Source: Streptococcus sp. Marseille-Q5986 (lineage in GTDB: Bacteria; Bacillota; Bacilli; Lactobacillales; Streptococcaceae). From it: a stretch of DNA of 64,000 nt. Under the pieces are notes generated by a model that was given only the letters and a program-made list of their open reading frames with translations, did no database searches and was not told the origin of the DNA. Positions 28,196 to 36,609 of this stretch are shown in pieces. Where the stretch lies: assembly GCF_946902915.1 (NCBI RefSeq), contig NZ_CAMPPY010000001.1, positions 248,001-312,000 of the forward strand, given 5' to 3'. The first letter of the stretch is position 1. The number at the start of each line of letters is the position of its first letter. The translations under genes and the position numbers were made by a program.

Positions 28196-28267
28196 TTATC
28201 CAACTCCGATAATAATAATTCCTTCTAGTAAAAAGAGTAGGAGTGGTAATATTTTTTGTTTTTTCAT
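28196..28267 (-). CDS. shp: SHP-type short hydrophobic pheromone precursor
   Basis: 23-residue peptide on the minus strand, divergent from the Rgg gene. It starts MKKQKILPLLLF, continues through a hydrophobic stretch and ends EGIIIIGVG. This matches the SHP class: a positively charged start, a hydrophobic middle, then an acidic residue followed by branched aliphatics and glycines. By analogy, the ATP-binding exporter PptAB and protease Eep would release a C-terminal peptide (perhaps EGIIIIGVG), which Ami imports to bind Rgg. An RBS (GTGAGGA) lies seven bases before the ATG. TATAAT (28295-28290 on the minus strand) and box ATATGGGAA (28331-28323) precede it. Confidence 0.85.
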   Translation of the reverse strand: MKKQKILPLLLFLLEGIIIIGVG

Positions 28268-28289
28268 GTGTAATCCTCACTTTTTTTTT

Positions 28290-28331
28290 ATTATATGTTA
28301 TTATTGGGGTGAATAAAATATATTCCCATAT
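28290..28331 (-). promoter_or_regulatory. shp promoter with putative Rgg box
   Basis: On the minus strand: ATATGGGAA at 28331-28323, no proper -35, and TATAAT at 28295-28290, box-to-hexamer distance 36 nt. The box is part of an imperfect palindrome, GGGTGAATA...TATTCCC on the plus strand (28307-28327). The same box and spacing precede the RiPP precursor gene. Activation by Rgg-pheromone is inferred. Confidence 0.72.
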
Positions 28332-28351
28332 ATGCGTGATGGAGATTCAGA

Positions 28352-29242
28352 ATGAAAAATTTTGGAGAAATTTTTAAAAAGTTTAGAGAATCAAGAGGAT
28401 TGCGGTTAAAGGATCTCACGAAGGCTGGTATATCAACATCTCAGCTTTCACGTTTCGAAAAAGGAGAAACGGATTTAACCATTTCAAAGTTTATACATAT
28501 TCTAAATGAAATTAACATGCCAATTGATGAATTTATGTATGCCGTTCATGATTTTCATCGTGATGAACTAAATGAACTATTAGCTCAGGTTAGGAAATGT
28601 GTAACGACTCGCGACATTGAAGGGATGAAGAGATTGTTGATATCTCAAATGGAAAATGAAGGAAAACGAGAGAAATTTCATCATATAAATACCATTTTAG
28701 TTAAAATTCGCCTTCAGGATTTATCGGGAGAAAAATACTATAATGAAACAGATTTGGATGATTTAACCGATTATCTATTTGGTGTTGAATATTGGGGATA
28801 TTATGAATTGTTGATTTTCATGAATACTTTGGATGTTCTAAAACATGATGGTTTTATGGTTTTAGCAAGAGAAATGTCTAGACGATCAGATTTTTATAAA
28901 GAAATTCCTATTAATCGACGCCTGATTTCAACCATGTTGCTTAATGCTTATATTACCTGTATTGAAAAGAAAAAGTTTATGGATGCTTTGTATTTTGAAA
29001 AACAATTGAAACAATGCTTTTTTATCGAGACAGAAATTTATGAAAGACTCATTTTTCTCTATGCTCAAAACCTTTATCGCTATCAAAAAAACGGAAATAA
29101 GATTGCAATTATTGAAATGAAAAAATGTATTGGAGCAATAAAATTAGCAGGCAGTAACCACTTAGCAAAGATTTATGAAGGACATTTAAAAAAAGTTTTA
29201 GGGGAGGACAGTCATCAAGCAAATATGGGAAAGAAATTTTGA
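28352..29242 (+). CDS. rgg: Rgg/MutR-family transcriptional regulator
   Basis: 296 residues. N-terminal HTH (about 1-62): FGEIFKKFRESRGLRLKDL and STSQLSRFEKGETDLTISKF. The C-terminal ~230 residues are an alpha-helical TPR-like repeat region typical of RRNPP peptide-sensing regulators. The divergent gene at 28196-28267 encodes a matching SHP pheromone. Downstream lie the RiPP precursor, maturase and transporter genes. The protein presumably binds imported SHP and controls shp and the precursor promoter, each of which has an ATATGGGAA box. The RBS GGAG is eight bases before the ATG. The region is markedly AT-rich compared with the flanking core genes, which suggests transfer. Confidence 0.92.
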   Translation: MKNFGEIFKKFRESRGLRLKDLTKAGISTSQLSRFEKGETDLTISKFIHILNEINMPIDEFMYAVHDFHRDELNELLAQVRKCVTTRDIEGMKRLLISQMENEGKREKFHHINTILVKIRLQDLSGEKYYNETDLDDLTDYLFGVEYWGYYELLIFMNTLDVLKHDGFMVLAREMSRRSDFYKEIPINRRLISTMLLNAYITCIEKKKFMDALYFEKQLKQCFFIETEIYERLIFLYAQNLYRYQKNGNKIAIIEMKKCIGAIKLAGSNHLAKIYEGHLKKVLGEDSHQANMGKKF

Positions 29243-29264
29243 CTGAACTATTGAATGATATAAT
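29223..29264 (+). promoter_or_regulatory. Precursor-gene promoter with putative Rgg box
   Basis: ATATGGGAA at 29223-29231, TTGACT at 29239-29244 with poor 14-bp spacing, and TATAAT at 29259-29264 with an upstream TGA. The -10 lies in a small palindrome TGATAT-AATC-ATATCA (29256-29271). The box-to-hexamer distance is 36 nt, identical to the shp promoter. Confidence 0.72.
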
Positions 29265-29293
29265 CATATCATCAAATAAAGGAGGACAATAAA

Positions 29294-29398
29294 ATGGATA
29301 ATCTCAAAATTATCGATTTGGAAGAATTACTAGCCAATAAATCAGCCTATGTTATTCATGATTGCGGCCCTAGTCATTCTTGTGGTGGAGGTCGGTAA
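29294..29398 (+). CDS. gggA: RiPP precursor peptide with CGPSHSCGGGR core (streptosactin-like)
   Basis: 34-residue peptide with an excellent RBS (AAAGGAGG, eight bases before the ATG). The N-terminal leader is acidic and leucine-rich (MDNLKIIDLEELLANKSAYV). The C-terminal core is IHDC followed by GPSHSCGGGR, with cysteines at 24 and 30. The neighbouring radical-SAM enzyme suggests thioether (sactionine) crosslinks from these cysteines. Four-residue rings C24-S27 and C30-G33 would fit the topology I recall for streptosactin (GggA family). Symbol and crosslink sites are inferred from memory, not shown by the sequence. A hairpin separates the gene from the maturase. Confidence 0.85.
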   Translation: MDNLKIIDLEELLANKSAYVIHDCGPSHSCGGGR

Positions 29399-29419
29399 CG
29401 ACTATCTTATTTTTATTGT

Positions 29420-29442
29420 GAGAGGGATTTTTATTCCCTCTC
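29420..29442 (+). terminator. Hairpin between precursor and maturase genes
   Basis: GAGAGGGA / TCCCTCTC 8-bp perfect stem with a seven-base A/T loop and no real T-run. It is likely an attenuator or mRNA-stabilising hairpin that lets more precursor than enzyme be made. Confidence 0.6.
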
Positions 29443-29465
29443 TATGTTATATAGGGGGAATAATT

Positions 29466-30662
29466 ATGTTAAAAGCATTTATTACAGAATCTGATACTCT
29501 TTATTTTAATTCTGAAACCTTTACTTTATCAACTTCAATAGATGATTTGAATAATAATATCAAAAAAGAAAACGATTATAATATTTTAAAAAAAGTAGTA
29601 ATCAATATTTCAAATAACTGTAATCTTTCATGTACATACTGCTATGCTGATGGTGGTAATTACGGAATGATGAATCAACTGATGAATATTGATACAGCAG
29701 ATAAAATTATTGATCAGCTAGTCTCTCGCAGAATTCAATGTATCAAGAGATTAATCCTTTTTGGAGGCGAGCCGTTTTTAAATATTGATTTGTTTGTTTA
29801 TATTATTGAAAAGCTATCTAAAAATATTGAGATTCAAAAAATTGAAACTGTGACAAATGGTACCATCTTAAATAAGAAAGTTGAAATGATGATTAACAAT
29901 TATCATCCTTTTTTAACAGTTAGCCTTGATGGCCCACAATTGATTCACGATAAGTTAAGAGGCAAGAGAAGTCATAGACGAACATTGAATTTTATTCAGT
30001 ATTTAAAAGAAATAGATTACGAAAATTTTGAAGTCGCTTCTACTTACACGCGGATGCATCAAAAACTTGGATTTCAAAAAGGGGATATCTATAGATATTT
30101 TACTGATATGGGTGTTAGATTTAATATCAATAATGTATTTAGCAAAAATAAAATTCTAATAGTTAAAGAAATGGAAATGACTGAAGAAAATAGAAAAACA
30201 TTTATCGATCAGTCATTCGAAGATATTATCAATAATAATGTTAAAAACTACATTAGCCCGATTGTTTATGATGTGCTACTTTCAATGATTTTTAAAAGTA
30301 AGATAGAATCGTTTTGTGATGATATTGATCCAGAAACAACAATAACATTTGATGTTGATGGATCAACTAAATTTTGCTTTAGATTTTTGGGGACCCATAG
30401 CAGTGATAAAGTTACACAATTCAATAATAAGGATAACTTTTCTAAGTGTAAAGATTGTTGGTGTAGAGGAATGTGCATGGAATGTGTCGCAAATATGATT
30501 GATGGCTATTCATCAATTATTTCTGAAGAAGGAAAATTTATTGAGTGTAAAAAACAAGATTTAATGGAATACTGTATTTATAAAATTATTGAATTGAGTA
30601 AGGATAAAGAGCGTTTAACAAAATTAGTTACCAATTTTGAAAGGTTCATTAGATATGCTTAA
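29466..30662 (+). CDS. gggB: Radical SAM/SPASM peptide maturase
   Basis: 398 residues from ATG 29466, supported by AGGGGGA; a longer frame upstream overlaps the precursor gene and has no RBS. The radical SAM cluster motif CxxxCxxC is at C52, C56 and C59 (NCNLSCTYCYADGG), followed by GGEPFLNIDL and VSLDGPQLIHDKLRGK. The C-terminal third is a cysteine-rich SPASM/twitch region with CKDCWCRGMCMECV, expected to hold auxiliary Fe-S clusters. Such enzymes install sactionine or other crosslinks on RiPP precursors, so the 34-residue peptide just upstream is the likely substrate. The 3' end overlaps the transporter gene by eight bases. Confidence 0.9.
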   Translation: MLKAFITESDTLYFNSETFTLSTSIDDLNNNIKKENDYNILKKVVINISNNCNLSCTYCYADGGNYGMMNQLMNIDTADKIIDQLVSRRIQCIKRLILFGGEPFLNIDLFVYIIEKLSKNIEIQKIETVTNGTILNKKVEMMINNYHPFLTVSLDGPQLIHDKLRGKRSHRRTLNFIQYLKEIDYENFEVASTYTRMHQKLGFQKGDIYRYFTDMGVRFNINNVFSKNKILIVKEMEMTEENRKTFIDQSFEDIINNNVKNYISPIVYDVLLSMIFKSKIESFCDDIDPETTITFDVDGSTKFCFRFLGTHSSDKVTQFNNKDNFSKCKDCWCRGMCMECVANMIDGYSSIISEEGKFIECKKQDLMEYCIYKIIELSKDKERLTKLVTNFERFIRYA

Positions 30663-32199
30663 AAAGTTCATCACAAAAAAACATTTGGTGCTCTATTTTA
30701 TTTTCATTGCTATTACGTGGTTAGAGGCTATCATCACACCAACCTTGGTATCGATGATTATAGCCAGTTTTGAGAAGAAGATTCTGGATGATTTATGGAT
30801 AGCCCTTGCTGTAGGTATAATTGGTAATTTATTTATTCTTATTGGGTTGGCTGGGAAAAGGTATTATTATGCCAAGTTAGTAGCAGATTTCACTTGGATC
30901 ATGAAATATAAATTGTTTGGGCATTTTCTATATAATAAAAATAGTAAAAAAGAGGATATCCTATCCAATCTTGAAAACGATGTCAAACAATTAGAAACGT
31001 CTTATCTCGAACCAGCAGTCATTATTATTTCCTCAGTTGGTTTTACAATAGTTTCCATTGTATATGCATTGACAACAAATTTTTGGTTGGGCTGGATATT
31101 TATTTTTTTTTACTCTATGCCTGCACTCTGTAGTGGTATAGGTAGTAAAAAATTAGCCCTTATTTCTGAGGAAAAAGCGACGTCGAATCAGGAGTACTTG
31201 TCTCAGACAACGAATATCATTGGTGGAGAGAGTGTGATTAAAAATTACGGTGCTATGGATTTCTTCTATTCTCTTTTCAGAAGAGCCTTGTCGAAGAGAA
31301 TTGATCAGGACATTCGTTATGAACAACAACGTACGATTAATAATATTCTCATTAATAGTATTGGCGCATTTTGTTCGGTAGTTCCCATCATTATCGGTGG
31401 TATAATGACTTATTATAATTATTTGTCAGGAGCTAGTTTTGTTGCAATTTATCTAGTATCTCATAATATAGGCTATCAATTCAATGAATTGTCATATTTT
31501 ATCAATACCTATAAATCAAGCAAGCAGCTTAGGAATCGTTATGATTTTCTACTTCAAGATGCGATTATACAAACAGATGACCTGTCTTCAACATCACTTT
31601 TTCCTATCTTAGTTGATTGCGTCAGTTTAAGTTTTGAAGATAATATACTTTTTGAAAATCTATCATTTGAAATTAAAAAAGGAGAAAAAATTGCTCTAAT
31701 AGGTGCAAGTGGTTGTGGTAAGTCAACCTTACTTAACCTCATCTATGGGCAACTATCTCCAGATTTGGGGAAGGTGACTTATGCTGGTCAGATCTTAAAT
31801 CAAGAGCAAGTTGCCAAATCAGCTTCTTATATTTTACAAGATTCCTATATTTTTGATGGTTTATCACTTGAGGAGAATATTACCCTTGGAGAGTCGATGG
31901 ATAATATAAAGATGGACCTAATTCTTAATCGAGTAAATCTAGAATTTTTAAAGGGACATCTTCTTTATGGAAATCATCTTTCTGGTGGGGAAAAGCAACG
32001 TATAGAAATCGCTCGCAGTTTGTATCATAATAGTGATCTTATTTTGGCAGACGAGGTTAAAGCCAATCTTGATAAAGTGAATTCAAAACAAATTTCAAAT
32101 ATCTTATTAACCCTTCCACAAACCTTGGTTGAGGTAATCCACCATTATGATGAGGAGACACTTGCACAATACGACAAAGTAATTAATTTGTCTCAGTGA
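30655..32199 (+). CDS. ABC exporter of the RiPP cluster (fused TMD-NBD)
   Basis: 514-residue half-transporter that probably works as a homodimer to export the matured peptide. About six N-terminal transmembrane helices are followed by an ATPase domain with Walker A IGASGCGKSTLL, signature HLSGGEKQR and Walker B LILADEVKANLD, where the catalytic Glu is kept but the usual DEPT becomes DEVK. There is no N-terminal C39 peptidase, so the leader must be removed by another protease. The start ATG 30655 overlaps the end of the maturase gene. It could also give self-immunity. Confidence 0.9.
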   Translation: MLKKFITKKHLVLYFIFIAITWLEAIITPTLVSMIIASFEKKILDDLWIALAVGIIGNLFILIGLAGKRYYYAKLVADFTWIMKYKLFGHFLYNKNSKKEDILSNLENDVKQLETSYLEPAVIIISSVGFTIVSIVYALTTNFWLGWIFIFFYSMPALCSGIGSKKLALISEEKATSNQEYLSQTTNIIGGESVIKNYGAMDFFYSLFRRALSKRIDQDIRYEQQRTINNILINSIGAFCSVVPIIIGGIMTYYNYLSGASFVAIYLVSHNIGYQFNELSYFINTYKSSKQLRNRYDFLLQDAIIQTDDLSSTSLFPILVDCVSLSFEDNILFENLSFEIKKGEKIALIGASGCGKSTLLNLIYGQLSPDLGKVTYAGQILNQEQVAKSASYILQDSYIFDGLSLEENITLGESMDNIKMDLILNRVNLEFLKGHLLYGNHLSGGEKQRIEIARSLYHNSDLILADEVKANLDKVNSKQISNILLTLPQTLVEVIHHYDEETLAQYDKVINLSQ

Positions 32200-32221
32200 C
32201 AATCAATAAAAAGAGGAAGGT

Positions 32222-32361
32222 ATGTTTCGTTCATTTGTAAAATTATTAGTACGCGAATTGTTTGCATTTGGCTGACAGTTAACATCATTGTGTATATATA
32301 CGTTATTACAAAATCTGATATTGTAAATTTAATAGATTCAATATTACCTTTTTATGAATAA
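32222..32361 (+). pseudogene. Possible frameshifted small membrane peptide after the exporter
   Basis: An ATG at 32222 with RBS-like GAGGAAGG reads MFRSFVKLLVRELFAFG and stops at 32275. From about 32254 a second frame continues RIVCIWLTVNIIVYIYVITK and on to a stop at 32361, with a clear hydrophobic segment. Joining the two gives a basic start plus one transmembrane helix, about 45 residues, as in small immunity or export-accessory peptides. Either a frameshift has broken it or the match is coincidental. Confidence 0.45.
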
Positions 32362-32396
32362 TATAAGTAAAGAATAGTAGCAAACATATTTAATTT

Positions 32397-32428
32397 ACAC
32401 CTCAATCATGAAATTTTCTGTCTAACTT
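32397..32428 (-). repeat. Right copy of island-flanking inverted repeat
   Basis: The plus strand shows ACACCTCA (32397-32404) and TTTTCTGTCTAACTT (32414-32428), the reverse complements of the two blocks at 27784-27791 and 27759-27773. It brackets the RiPP island with the left copy. Confidence 0.6.
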
Positions 32429-32512
32429 TCGTAATATAGATTCATACTTTATTTATCAATTCGATTTCTACTTTTTAATTATAAAGTATGGGTTAAAGGT
32501 AGTCGAAATCAA

Positions 32513-32562
32513 AAAACACATAGTATCAATTTTTTTGAATACCTGATACTATGTGTTTTATT
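32513..32562. terminator. Bidirectional terminator
   Basis: Stem AAAACACATAGTATCA (32513-32528) / TGATACTATGTGTTTT (32544-32559), A-rich before and T-rich after. It lies between the RiPP island and the convergent DUF3042 gene, so it can serve both directions. Confidence 0.85.
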
Positions 32563-32622
32563 GTGGAAATATTTATTGGGCATTCTCCTCAAATTAAGTT
32601 TATCCCCAACTTCTTTTGTTGC

Positions 32623-32793
32623 TTAATGTGATACGCGACGACGAGCCGCTTTTTTGCGGTTTTCTTCGATGAAAGCTGCTTTTTGCTCTTCTGGCTCAAT
32701 CACTTTCTTTTTAATTGCGTATACTGCACCTGCAACGGCAGCGACAGTGCCTGCGACACCTGTTACAAGACCTTTAGCGAATCCTTTAGCCAT
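32623..32793 (-). CDS. DUF3042-family small membrane-associated protein
   Basis: 56 residues on the minus strand. A short glycine/alanine-rich hydrophobic segment (GLVTGVAGTVAAVAGAVYAI) is followed by a basic tail ending KKAARRRVSH. It matches the small DUF3042 proteins of lactic acid bacteria, whose function is unknown. The start at 32793 is supported by AAAGGAGG seven bases upstream. It is divergent from miaA. Longer upstream in-frame sequence has no start with an RBS. Confidence 0.85.
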   Translation of the reverse strand: MAKGFAKGLVTGVAGTVAAVAGAVYAIKKKVIEPEEQKAAFIEENRKKAARRRVSH

Positions 32794-32865
32794 GAGTCTT
32801 CCTCCTTTATCTTCCCGAACAGTCAGGCTCCTCAAGAGGTAGCATTTTTCTGACCGACCTTTTTG

Positions 32866-32874
32866 TGATATAAT
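32866..32874 (+). promoter_or_regulatory. Extended -10 promoter for the miaA operon
   Basis: TGATATAAT, an extended -10 with perfect TATAAT at 32869. Poor -35. Confidence 0.65.
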
Positions 32875-32913
32875 AATAGTAACGAAAAAATGGAAATTTT
32901 TCAAGGAAAAAAG

Positions 32914-33798
32914 ATGAAAACAAAAATAATTGTGATTGTTGGACCGACTGCTGTTGGGAAGACAGCCCTTGCTATTAAAGTGGCCAAGTGCTTTGGTGGA
33001 GAGGTGGTCAGCGGTGACAGTCAGCAAGTATACAGAGGGTTGGATATTGGGACGGCCAAGGCTAGCCCAGAGGAGCAAGCAGCTGTTCCTCATCATTTGA
33101 TTGATGTCAGAGAGGTGACCGAGTCTTACTCGGCTTTTGATTTTGTTTTAGAAGCTAAGAAGGCTATTGAGGATATTCAAAGCCGTGGCAAGCTAGCCAT
33201 TATCGCTGGTGGAACTGGACTTTATATCCAGAGCTTGCTGGAAGGATACCATCTAGGTGGGGAAACACCTCATGAGGAGATTTTAGCTTATCGGGCTAGT
33301 TTGGAGCCTTACTCAGATGAGGAATTAGCCCATTTTGTGGAGCAAGCAGGTCTTGAAATTCCCCAGTTTAACCGTCGTCGTGCCATGCGTGCCTTGGAAA
33401 TTGCCCATTTTGGTCAGGATTTGGAAAATCAGGAGACTTTGTATGAACCTCTGATTATCTGCTTGGATGATGAACGCAGCCAGCTTTATGAACGTATCAA
33501 TCGCCGAGTAGATCTGATGTTTGATGCTGGGCTTTTGAGTGAAGCTAAGTGGCTTTTTGGAAATTATCCAGATGTGCAGGCAGCCAAAGGCATTGGCTAC
33601 AAGGAACTCTTTCCTTATTTCCGTGGGGAGCAAACTCTTGAGGAAGCAAGCGAGAGTCTCAAACAGGCGACTCGTCGTTTTGCCAAGCGTCAGTTGACCT
33701 GGTTTCGTAATCGCATGCAGGTCACCTTTTATCAGATAGGAGAGCCTGGAGTTCAAGACCGCATTTTAAGACAGATAGAGGAGTTTTTAAATGATTGA
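32914..33798 (+). CDS. miaA: tRNA dimethylallyltransferase
   Basis: Transfers the dimethylallyl group to A37 of tRNAs that read UNN codons. 294 residues from ATG 32914, which has AAGGA at good distance; the ATG at 32890 does not. P-loop is [14 protein letters not shown], followed by [17 protein letters not shown] and [13 protein letters not shown]. It heads an operon with hflX, an unknown, rnz and a dehydrogenase. The last bases overlap hflX. Confidence 0.97.
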   Translation: MKTKIIVIVGPTAVGKTALAIKVAKCFGGEVVSGDSQQVYRGLDIGTAKASPEEQAAVPHHLIDVREVTESYSAFDFVLEAKKAIEDIQSRGKLAIIAGGTGLYIQSLLEGYHLGGETPHEEILAYRASLEPYSDEELAHFVEQAGLEIPQFNRRRAMRALEIAHFGQDLENQETLYEPLIICLDDERSQLYERINRRVDLMFDAGLLSEAKWLFGNYPDVQAAKGIGYKELFPYFRGEQTLEEASESLKQATRRFAKRQLTWFRNRMQVTFYQIGEPGVQDRILRQIEEFLND

Positions 33799-35029
33799 AA
33801 CGGAGAAAAAAGAGGAACGAGTCCTGCTAATTGGTGTTGAGCTACAAGGCATGGATAATTTTGACATCTCCATGGAAGAGTTGGCCAGTCTGGCTAAGAC
33901 AGCTGGGGCAGTTGTTGTAGATAGCTACAGGCAAAAACGGGAAAAGTATGACTACAAGACCTTCGTTGGTTCTGGTAAGTTGGAAGAGATTGCACTGATG
34001 GTAGATGCGGAAGAAATTAGCACTGTCATCGTCAACAACCGTCTGACACCACGGCAAAATGTCAATCTAGAGGAAGTTCTGGGTGTTAAAGTTATTGACC
34101 GTATGCAGTTGATTCTGGATATCTTTGCTATGCGGGCTCGAAGCCATGAAGGAAAACTCCAAGTGCATTTGGCCCAGCTTAAGTATCTCTTGCCTCGCTT
34201 GGTTGGTCAGGGAATTATGCTCAGCCGTCAGGCTGGGGGAATTGGTTCCCGTGGACCTGGTGAAAGCCAGCTGGAACTGAACCGTCGTAGTGTTCGTAAT
34301 CAAATTACAGATATCGAGCGCCAGCTCAAGGTGGTTGAGAAAAATCGGGTGACAGTCAGAGAAAAGCGTCTGGAATCAAGCACCTTTAAGATTGGTTTGA
34401 TTGGTTACACTAATGCTGGGAAATCAACCATCATGAACACCTTGACCAGTAAGACCCAGTATGAAGCAGATGAGCTATTTGCGACTCTGGATGCGACGAC
34501 GAAGAGCATCCATCTTGGGGGCAATCTACAGGTTACCTTGACTGATACGGTTGGCTTTATCCAAGATTTGCCGACAGAGTTGGTGTCCAGTTTCAAATCA
34601 ACCTTGGAAGAAAGCAAGCATGTAGACCTTCTAGTTCATGTCATCGATGCCAGCAATCCTTATCATGAGGAGCATGAAAAAACGGTTCTGTCTATCATGA
34701 AAGACTTGGATATGGAGGATATTCCTCGCCTGACTCTTTATAATAAAGCGGATTTGGTGGAGGATTTCACGCCTACCCAAACGCCGTATGCCCTCATTTC
34801 TGCCAAGTCTGAGGATAGTCGTGAGCAGTTGCAGGCTTTATTTTTAGAGAAAATCAAGGATATTTTTGAAGCCTTTACTCTACGGGTGCCTTTTTCTAAG
34901 TCCTACAAGATTCATGATTTAGAAAGTGTGGCGATTCTTGAAGATCGTGACTACCAAGATGACGGAGAAGTGATTACAGGCTACATTTCTGAGAAAAATA
35001 AATGGAAGTTAGAGGAATTTTATGACTGA
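33791..35029 (+). CDS. hflX: GTPase HflX
   Basis: Ribosome-associated GTPase that helps split stalled ribosomes. 412 residues. The N-terminal HflX domain contains VGSGKLEEI and [18 protein letters not shown], and the G domain has GYTNAGKST (G1), DTVGF (G3) and NKAD (G4). Overlaps miaA by eight bases and the following gene by eight, so the operon is translationally linked. Confidence 0.96.
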   Translation: MIETEKKEERVLLIGVELQGMDNFDISMEELASLAKTAGAVVVDSYRQKREKYDYKTFVGSGKLEEIALMVDAEEISTVIVNNRLTPRQNVNLEEVLGVKVIDRMQLILDIFAMRARSHEGKLQVHLAQLKYLLPRLVGQGIMLSRQAGGIGSRGPGESQLELNRRSVRNQITDIERQLKVVEKNRVTVREKRLESSTFKIGLIGYTNAGKSTIMNTLTSKTQYEADELFATLDATTKSIHLGGNLQVTLTDTVGFIQDLPTELVSSFKSTLEESKHVDLLVHVIDASNPYHEEHEKTVLSIMKDLDMEDIPRLTLYNKADLVEDFTPTQTPYALISAKSEDSREQLQALFLEKIKDIFEAFTLRVPFSKSYKIHDLESVAILEDRDYQDDGEVITGYISEKNKWKLEEFYD

Positions 35030-35645
35030 TATTAAAACCTTGGCTCTAAAATATGGGGGCTATACAAGTCTGGATAAGGTCTATCTGGATCAACTTCTAG
35101 CTGGCAAAACAGAGCAAGAGCAGTTGGCTCTCATCACCCCTCCGCCTAGTGTCGTCAATGCCTATTTTGCAGAACTCTACCAGAAAAAGAGTCCTCAGGC
35201 TGCGACAGATTACTTTGCAGAACTCAGTCAAGAACTGAACCTCTACAATGCTGAGCCAAGTTTCACCTTTGAAAATAAGCCTTTTATTCGTCTTAATTTA
35301 TCTGGCAAATCTTTTGGATTTTGCTACGAGAGTGAAGGACTGGGAAGGATTTTCTCTGAAAATGAAGAGGAAATCTCGAATGACTTGCTTTTTGAGATTG
35401 CGCAAATTTTCCCCCATCAGCTCGTCTTTGAAGAGTCTGGAAAGATTTACATGAAGGATGCCGGAGACGAAGAAGTTGTTAGTGTGGAGAGTCTCACAGC
35501 TTTGACAGATTTGGAAAGCTTGGCTGATGGTCGCAAACGTCTCAAAGGTTATAGCCAAGAGGATTTATTACAAGAAGCTGTTGCTTTTTCTGGCAAGCGC
35601 TATTTCCGATCGGAAAACCGCACAGCCATGTTATATATTGATTAA
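35022..35645 (+). CDS. Conserved hypothetical protein
   Basis: 207 residues of unknown function, always recalled between hflX and rnz in streptococci. It is soluble and acidic, with no signal or membrane segment. Recognisable stretches are [18 protein letters not shown] near the start and [20 protein letters not shown] in the middle. Overlaps hflX by eight bases. RBS AGAGGA. Confidence 0.82.
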   Translation: MTDIKTLALKYGGYTSLDKVYLDQLLAGKTEQEQLALITPPPSVVNAYFAELYQKKSPQAATDYFAELSQELNLYNAEPSFTFENKPFIRLNLSGKSFGFCYESEGLGRIFSENEEEISNDLLFEIAQIFPHQLVFEESGKIYMKDAGDEEVVSVESLTALTDLESLADGRKRLKGYSQEDLLQEAVAFSGKRYFRSENRTAMLYID

Positions 35646-35659
35646 TTAGAAAGTATCGA

Positions 35660-36589
35660 ATGGATATTCAATTTTTAGGAACGGGGGCTGGTCAACCCTC
35701 TAAAGCCCGCAACGTTTCAAGTCTCGCCCTGAAACTCTTGGACGAGATTAACGAAGTTTGGCTCTTTGACTGTGGAGAAGGAACGCAAAATCGTATTCTT
35801 GAAACCACAATTCGACCACGTAAGGTCAGCAAAATCTTTATCACTCACCTGCATGGAGACCACATTTTTGGCTTGCCAGGATTCCTTTCTAGTCGTGCCT
35901 TTCAGGCCAATGAAGAGCAAACAGATTTGGAAATCTACGGACCTCAAGGGATCAAGTCATTTGTCTTAACCAGCCTTCGTGTGTCAGGTTCTCGTTTGCC
36001 TTATCGCATTCATTTTCATGAGTTTGACCAAGATTCTCTAGGTAAAATCCTTGAAACCGATAAATTCACGGTGTATGCAGAGGAGTTGGACCACACTATT
36101 TTCTGTGTTGGCTATCGTGTCATGCAAAAGGACCTAGAAGGAACGCTGGATGCTGAAAAACTCAAGGCTGCTGGTGTTCCGTTCGGCCCGCTTTTTGGAA
36201 AAATCAAAAACGGTCAGGACATTGTTTTAGAAGATAGAACTGAAATCAAGGCAGCAGATTATATCTCAGCTCCTCGCCCAGGTAAAATTATCACTATTCT
36301 TGGTGACACCCGAAAAACCAATGCCAGTGTGCGTCTGGCAGTCAATGCCGATGTCTTGGTCCATGAGTCTACTTATGGCAAGGGCGATGAAAAAATTGCC
36401 CGCAATCACGGTCACTCAACCAATATGCAGGCAGCGCAAGTAGCAGCAGAAGCAGGTGCCAAACGACTCCTGCTCAATCATATCAGCGCTCGTTTCCTTT
36501 CAAAAGATATCAGCCAGCTTAAGAAAGATGCAGCTAGTATTTTTGAAAATGTCCATGTAGTCAAAGACTTGGAAGAAGTGGAAATCTAA
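35660..36589 (+). CDS. rnz: Ribonuclease Z
   Basis: Zinc-dependent endonuclease that trims the 3' end of tRNA precursors. 309 residues, metallo-beta-lactamase fold. Zinc motif is [14 protein letters not shown], with [15 protein letters not shown] at the N-terminus and the exosite region [28 protein letters not shown] carries the later metal ligands. Fifth-step neighbour of miaA, so the operon is rich in tRNA functions. Confidence 0.96.
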   Translation: MDIQFLGTGAGQPSKARNVSSLALKLLDEINEVWLFDCGEGTQNRILETTIRPRKVSKIFITHLHGDHIFGLPGFLSSRAFQANEEQTDLEIYGPQGIKSFVLTSLRVSGSRLPYRIHFHEFDQDSLGKILETDKFTVYAEELDHTIFCVGYRVMQKDLEGTLDAEKLKAAGVPFGPLFGKIKNGQDIVLEDRTEIKAADYISAPRPGKIITILGDTRKTNASVRLAVNADVLVHESTYGKGDEKIARNHGHSTNMQAAQVAAEAGAKRLLLNHISARFLSKDISQLKKDAASIFENVHVVKDLEEVEI

Positions 36590-36609
36590 AAGATTGAGAA
36601 AGGATAAAT

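Noticed and set aside
29349..29465. N-terminal hydrophobic extension of the radical SAM frame (MLFMIAALVILVVEVG)
   Set aside because: It overlaps the precursor gene in another frame and has no RBS. ATG 29466 has AGGGGGA and gives the usual family N-terminus.
32794..33096. Longer minus-strand version of the DUF3042 gene
   Set aside because: The extra residues lie over the miaA start and are unlike the family. The ATG at 32793 has a perfect AGGAGG.
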